From NCBI GenBank assembly GCA_035948135.1, contig DASZJL010000225.1, forward strand, positions 1-7,705: 7,705 bases of DNA. The letters run 5' to 3'. The position numbers and the translations under genes are program-made. Below are positions 5,591-7,705 of the stretch, piece after piece. This stretch comes from CADDZP01 sp035948135. Its GTDB lineage: Bacteria; Actinomycetota; Acidimicrobiia; Acidimicrobiales; AC-14. A model generated the notes under the pieces. The model worked only from the letters and a program-made list of their open reading frames with translations, was not told the DNA's origin and did not search any database. Numbering within the stretch: position 1 is the first letter of the stretch; each line of letters opens with the position of its first letter.

Positions 5591-5596
5591 ACTCTA
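5591..5596 (-). promoter_or_regulatory. Candidate -10 element for leaderless DUF2469 gene
   Basis: TAGAGT (TAnnnT) ends 7 bases before the GTG at 5583 and lies in an AT-rich patch (TTAATTA) rare in this window. It would give the DUF2469-yraN pair its own leaderless transcript. No clear -35 is visible. Confidence 0.45.
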
Positions 5597-5605
5597 CGAC
5601 CGGCG

Positions 5606-6283
5606 TCAGAGGAAAGCGGCCCGGCCGGCCGGCCACACGCGCAGGATGGCCCGGCCCACGACCGTTCGTCGCCGGATGGTGCCGAACACGCGGCTGTCCG
5701 ACGAGTTGGTGCGGTTGTCGCCCATGACCCACAGGCCGCCATTGGGCACGGTGACCGGGCCGAAATCCGACGTGGTCGTTCCTGGAGGCAGGTACGGCTC
5801 GACGAGCTCCCGGCCGTTGATGAACACATGGCCGTCCTTGCCCTGGACCGTCTCGCCCGGCAGGCCGATCACCCGCTTGATGTACTCCTCGGTGGACGGC
5901 TGCAGGACGCCGATCGACTCGAAGACGTCACGCACGACCCGGCCCACGCCGGTGCCCTTCGGCTTGGCAGTCACACCGGGCGCACGCGGCGGGGCGTCGA
6001 ACACGATGATGTCGCCGCGGTTGGGATCGTGGAGGTCGTAGGAGATCTTCGACACCACGACGCGGTCGCCGATGTTCAACTGCGGGATCATCGACCCCGA
6101 CGGGATGTAGAAGGCCTGGGCGACGAACGTCTTGACCAGGAAGGCGATGAGAATCGCAAGCCCGATGAGGAGCGGGATCTCCTTCGCCAGCTGGCCCCGC
6201 GAGGGCGCCTCCTGCTCCACGGCGAACGGCGGTAGCCCGGGGGGATCCTGAGCGGCGGCGAGCGCCGGCCGCCACCCGATCAA
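5606..6283 (-). CDS. lepB: Signal peptidase I (type I leader peptidase)
   Basis: LepB removes signal peptides from exported proteins at the outer face of the membrane. From TTG 6283 the protein is 225 aa. A cytoplasmic N-terminus of about 35 residues precedes one transmembrane helix (PLLIGLAILIAFLVKTFV, 37-54). All catalytic boxes are present: YIPSGSMIPQL with nucleophile S64, GDRVVVSKISYD, YIKRVIGLPGETV with general-base K136, and MGDNRTNSSDSR (187-198). The start is uncertain. TTG 6283 overlaps the rplS stop as TTGA, suggesting coupling, and has AAGGAG 14 bases upstream. GTG 6220 (204 aa, keeping the whole helix and active site) has no better ribosome site. The frame is open to 6697 but that stretch is antiphase rplS sequence. 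The gene ends 22 bp before DUF2469. Confidence 0.93.
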   Translation of the reverse strand: MIGWRPALAAAQDPPGLPPFAVEQEAPSRGQLAKEIPLLIGLAILIAFLVKTFVAQAFYIPSGSMIPQLNIGDRVVVSKISYDLHDPNRGDIIVFDAPPRAPGVTAKPKGTGVGRVVRDVFESIGVLQPSTEEYIKRVIGLPGETVQGKDGHVFINGRELVEPYLPPGTTTSDFGPVTVPNGGLWVMGDNRTNSSDSRVFGTIRRRTVVGRAILRVWPAGRAAFL

Positions 6284-6630
6284 CGAGCGGTACGCCGCTC
6301 CTTGATCTTGGCCGCCTTCCCGGACCGCTCCCGCAGGTAGTACAGCTTGGCCCGCCGCACGTCGCCGCGCGTGACCACCTCGATCTTGGCCACGATCGGG
6401 GAGTGCACTGGGAAGGTTCGCTCGACGCCGACGCCGAAGCTCACCTTCCGCGCCGTGAACGTCTCTCGGGCGCCTGACCCCTGCCTCCGGATCACCGCCC
6501 CCTGGAACACCTGGATGCGTTCCCGGTTGCCCTCCACCACCCGGACGTGGACCTTCACCGTGTCGCCGGGCGCGAAGTCGGGGACGTCGTCGCGGAGTGT
6601 CGTTCGATCGACTAGATCGGTGGGGTTCAT
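6280..6630 (-). CDS. rplS: 50S ribosomal protein L19
   Basis: L19 lies at the interface of the 30S and 50S subunits and helps form an intersubunit bridge. The protein is 116 aa, normal length. It matches the family throughout: FAPGDTVKVHVRVVEGNRER (19-38), IQVFQGAVIRRQGSG, GVGVERTFPVHSPIVAKIEV and the end RRAKLYYLRERSGKAAKIKE. ATG 6630 has GAGGAG with an 8-base spacer, one of the best ribosome sites here. It follows trmD by 63 bp and its stop overlaps the proposed lepB start. A GAGCGG / CCGCTC inverted repeat covers its last codons (6285-6300). Confidence 0.97.
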   Translation of the reverse strand: MNPTDLVDRTTLRDDVPDFAPGDTVKVHVRVVEGNRERIQVFQGAVIRRQGSGARETFTARKVSFGVGVERTFPVHSPIVAKIEVVTRGDVRRAKLYYLRERSGKAAKIKERRTAR

Positions 6631-6693
6631 GGCGCGCGGGCTCCTCGACCAGATGCGGGGTGTCTTCAGGATAGGCGACGTTGCGGCGGGCCG

Positions 6694-7416
6694 TCATTCG
6701 AGGCCGAACTCTTGCAGCAGAGCGCGCTCCTCGTCACTTACGCCGCCTCGGGCCGCGATCATGTCGGGGCGGCGGTCGACGGTACGGGCCAGGGACTGGG
6801 CCCGTCGCCAGCGCTCGATCAGCCCGTGGTCGCCCGACCGCAGGACCTCCGGCACCGCCCACCCCCGGAACTCGGCCGGCCGGGTGTAGTGCGGGTACTC
6901 CAGGAGCCCGTGCCGGAACGACTCGTCCTCGGCCGACTCCTCGTTGCCCATCACCCCCGGCACCAGCCTGGTGACGGCCTCGACCACGACGAAGGCCGCC
7001 GCCTCACCGCCCGCGAGCACGTAGTCGCCGATCGAGAGCTCGTCGTCGACCAGGTGCTCCCGCACCCGCTCGTCCACGCCCTCGTAGCGCCCGCACAGGA
7101 GCGAGAACCCGGCGCCCGCCGCGAGCTCGACCGCCATTGCCTGGTCGAAGCGACGACCGCCCGGCCCGAGCAGGAACAGCGGCCGGGGCGGCTCCACGGT
7201 CTCGACCGCTCGAAAGATGGGCTCGGCCGCGAGGACCATCCCGGGCCCACCGCCGAAGGGTGTGTCATCCACCGAGCGGTGCCGGTCGGTCGTGTGATCG
7301 CGCAGGTCCTGGACGCGGACGTCGACGACGCCACTCTCTCGGGCGCGGCCCAGCAAACTTCCTGACAGCACTGGCTCAAGCAGCTGCGGCAGACACGTGA
7401 AGAGGTCGACCCTCAT
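6694..7416 (-). CDS. trmD: tRNA (guanine-37-N1)-methyltransferase TrmD
   Basis: TrmD methylates N1 of G37 next to the anticodon, using S-adenosylmethionine, and prevents +1 frameshifting. The protein is 240 aa, usual length. The SPOUT domain has SVDDTPFGGGPGMVL (48-62), the knot segments LFLLGPGGRRFDQ (80-91), LLCGRYEGVDERV (106-118) and LSIGDYVLAGGE (127-138), then GLLEYPHYTRP (170-180) before the C-terminal domain (PEVLRSGDHGLIERWRRAQ). ATG 7416 is chosen because TrmD proteins begin MRVDLFT; an open stretch up to 7539 overlaps the GrpB-family gene and two hairpins. No strong Shine-Dalgarno sequence is present, only GGCGGCGGC. It heads the trmD-rplS-lepB run. Confidence 0.97.
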   Translation of the reverse strand: MRVDLFTCLPQLLEPVLSGSLLGRARESGVVDVRVQDLRDHTTDRHRSVDDTPFGGGPGMVLAAEPIFRAVETVEPPRPLFLLGPGGRRFDQAMAVELAAGAGFSLLCGRYEGVDERVREHLVDDELSIGDYVLAGGEAAAFVVVEAVTRLVPGVMGNEESAEDESFRHGLLEYPHYTRPAEFRGWAVPEVLRSGDHGLIERWRRAQSLARTVDRRPDMIAARGGVSDEERALLQEFGLE

Positions 7417-7436
7417 CGGCTGCCGCCGCCAATCGT

Positions 7437-7451
7437 GCCGCCTTCGGCGGC
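7437..7451 (-). repeat. Leader hairpin 2 of trmD
   Basis: On the minus strand GCCGCC, GAA loop, GGCGGC form a perfect 6-bp stem 20 bases before the trmD start. The left arm could pair instead with the GGCGGCGGC at 7422-7430, just before the ATG, giving two exclusive folds. The inverted repeat is plain; any role is inference. Confidence 0.6.
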
Positions 7452-7461
7452 GCTCAGTCCC

Positions 7462-7500
7462 GAGCGGCGCCGTCGAGCTTCGCTCGACGCCGTACCGCTC
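7462..7500 (-). repeat. Leader hairpin 1 of trmD, overlapping the GrpB-family stop
   Basis: A long inverted repeat: an inner 8-bp perfect stem (CGTCGAGC / GCTCGACG, 3-base loop GAA on the minus strand) and an outer 6-bp stem (GAGCGG / CCGCTC) separated by partly paired bases. It starts inside the stop codon of the upstream gene. No T run follows, so it could be a U-less terminator, a processing site or a dispersed palindromic repeat. Confidence 0.6.
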
Positions 7501-7705
7501 ATTCGTGAGCTCGGATGAACTCGCTCTTGGCGTCGGCATAGGACTCGACGTCGTTGCCGAATTTCAGCGCCAGCTCTCGTTTCAGCGCCGCGTACTCGTC
7601 GCGGGCTGCCGGGTCCGACCGAAGTCGATCGCGGAACGCAGGGTGGCGCCGCTCCCACTCACTGCCTGCCTCGCACACATGGAGGTTGATCTGCCTGGGA
7701 TCGCC
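7499..7705 (-). CDS. GrpB family protein, C-terminal end
   Basis: The last 68 codons of a gene whose beginning lies outside the window. The sequence INLHVCEAGSEWERRHPAFR, then DRLRSDPAARDEYAALK and a terminal SYADAKSEFIRAHE-stop, matches the C-terminal part of GrpB/UPF0157 proteins (HxH-type nucleotidyltransferase-like fold; stand-alone or fused behind CoaE in actinobacteria). The function of the family is poorly defined. Whether this one is stand-alone or a CoaE fusion cannot be seen. It is co-directional with trmD, 82 bp upstream, in the place where rimM often lies. The TGA stop overlaps a strong hairpin. Confidence 0.8.
   Translation of the reverse strand, partial: GDPRQINLHVCEAGSEWERRHPAFRDRLRSDPAARDEYAALKRELALKFGNDVESYADAKSEFIRAHE

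Noticed and set aside
6284..6697. Upstream extension of the lepB frame to 6697
   Set aside because: It overlaps the whole of rplS out of frame and has no signal peptidase similarity; the chosen start is at 6283.
7417..7539. Upstream extension of the trmD frame to 7539
   Set aside because: It crosses two hairpins and the GrpB-family coding end; TrmD proteins begin at MRVDLFT, i.e. 7416.
1..7705. tRNA genes, CRISPR arrays, toxin-antitoxin or defence systems
   Set aside because: No cloverleaf with a T-arm GTTCGA motif, no regularly spaced repeats and no defence-family motifs were found in either strand.

Overview
The window is 7.7 kb of GC-rich DNA packed with short-gap, mostly minus-strand housekeeping genes. 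Gene content and order point to Actinomycetota: trmD-rplS-lepB-DUF2469-yraN ... comM-dprA-xerC is the block known from Mycobacterium tuberculosis (Rv2906c down to Rv2894c), and DUF2469 is essentially an actinobacterial family. Differences from the mycobacterial version suggest a distant lineage, possibly Acidimicrobiia; that placement is inference. There is no rnhB between lepB and DUF2469, the tail of a GrpB-family gene sits upstream of trmD where rimM often lies, and an extra cluster lies between yraN and comM.

Right part (4926-7705, read right to left on the minus strand): the end of a GrpB-family gene, an 82-bp leader holding two strong hairpins, trmD (tRNA m1G37 methyltransferase), rplS (ribosomal protein L19), lepB (signal peptidase I, overlapping the rplS stop), a DUF2469 gene and yraN (UPF0102). 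These are translation and secretion housekeeping genes.

Middle (3307-4925): an accessory island. It has a minus-strand crotonase-family gene with a PaaG-like active site, a divergent plus-strand gene for a tiny one-helix membrane protein, and a plus-strand Nudix hydrolase gene. The Nudix gene is flanked by a 48-bp direct repeat (46/48 identical). One copy is the live 3' end of yraN; the other is a stranded duplicate of that end overlapping the stop of the small membrane-protein gene. This is a visible scar of how the Nudix cassette arrived.

Left part (1-3306): comM (YifB), dprA and a truncated xerC-type recombinase, a DNA-processing operon on the minus strand. ComM and DprA act on incoming single-stranded DNA; XerC resolves chromosome dimers. 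The comM leader carries an inverted repeat that pairs its own Shine-Dalgarno sequence. The first 20 bases are pure G and probably a sequencing or assembly artefact at a contig end.

Five genes without a useful Shine-Dalgarno sequence (xerC, the crotonase, the small membrane protein, Nudix, DUF2469) have a -10-like hexamer ending 6-7 bases before the start codon, the layout of leaderless transcription. Genes with clear Shine-Dalgarno sequences (comM, rplS, yraN) do not. No tRNA, rRNA, CRISPR or insertion sequence was seen. No gap between genes exceeds 300 bases; the longest is 3307-3468.
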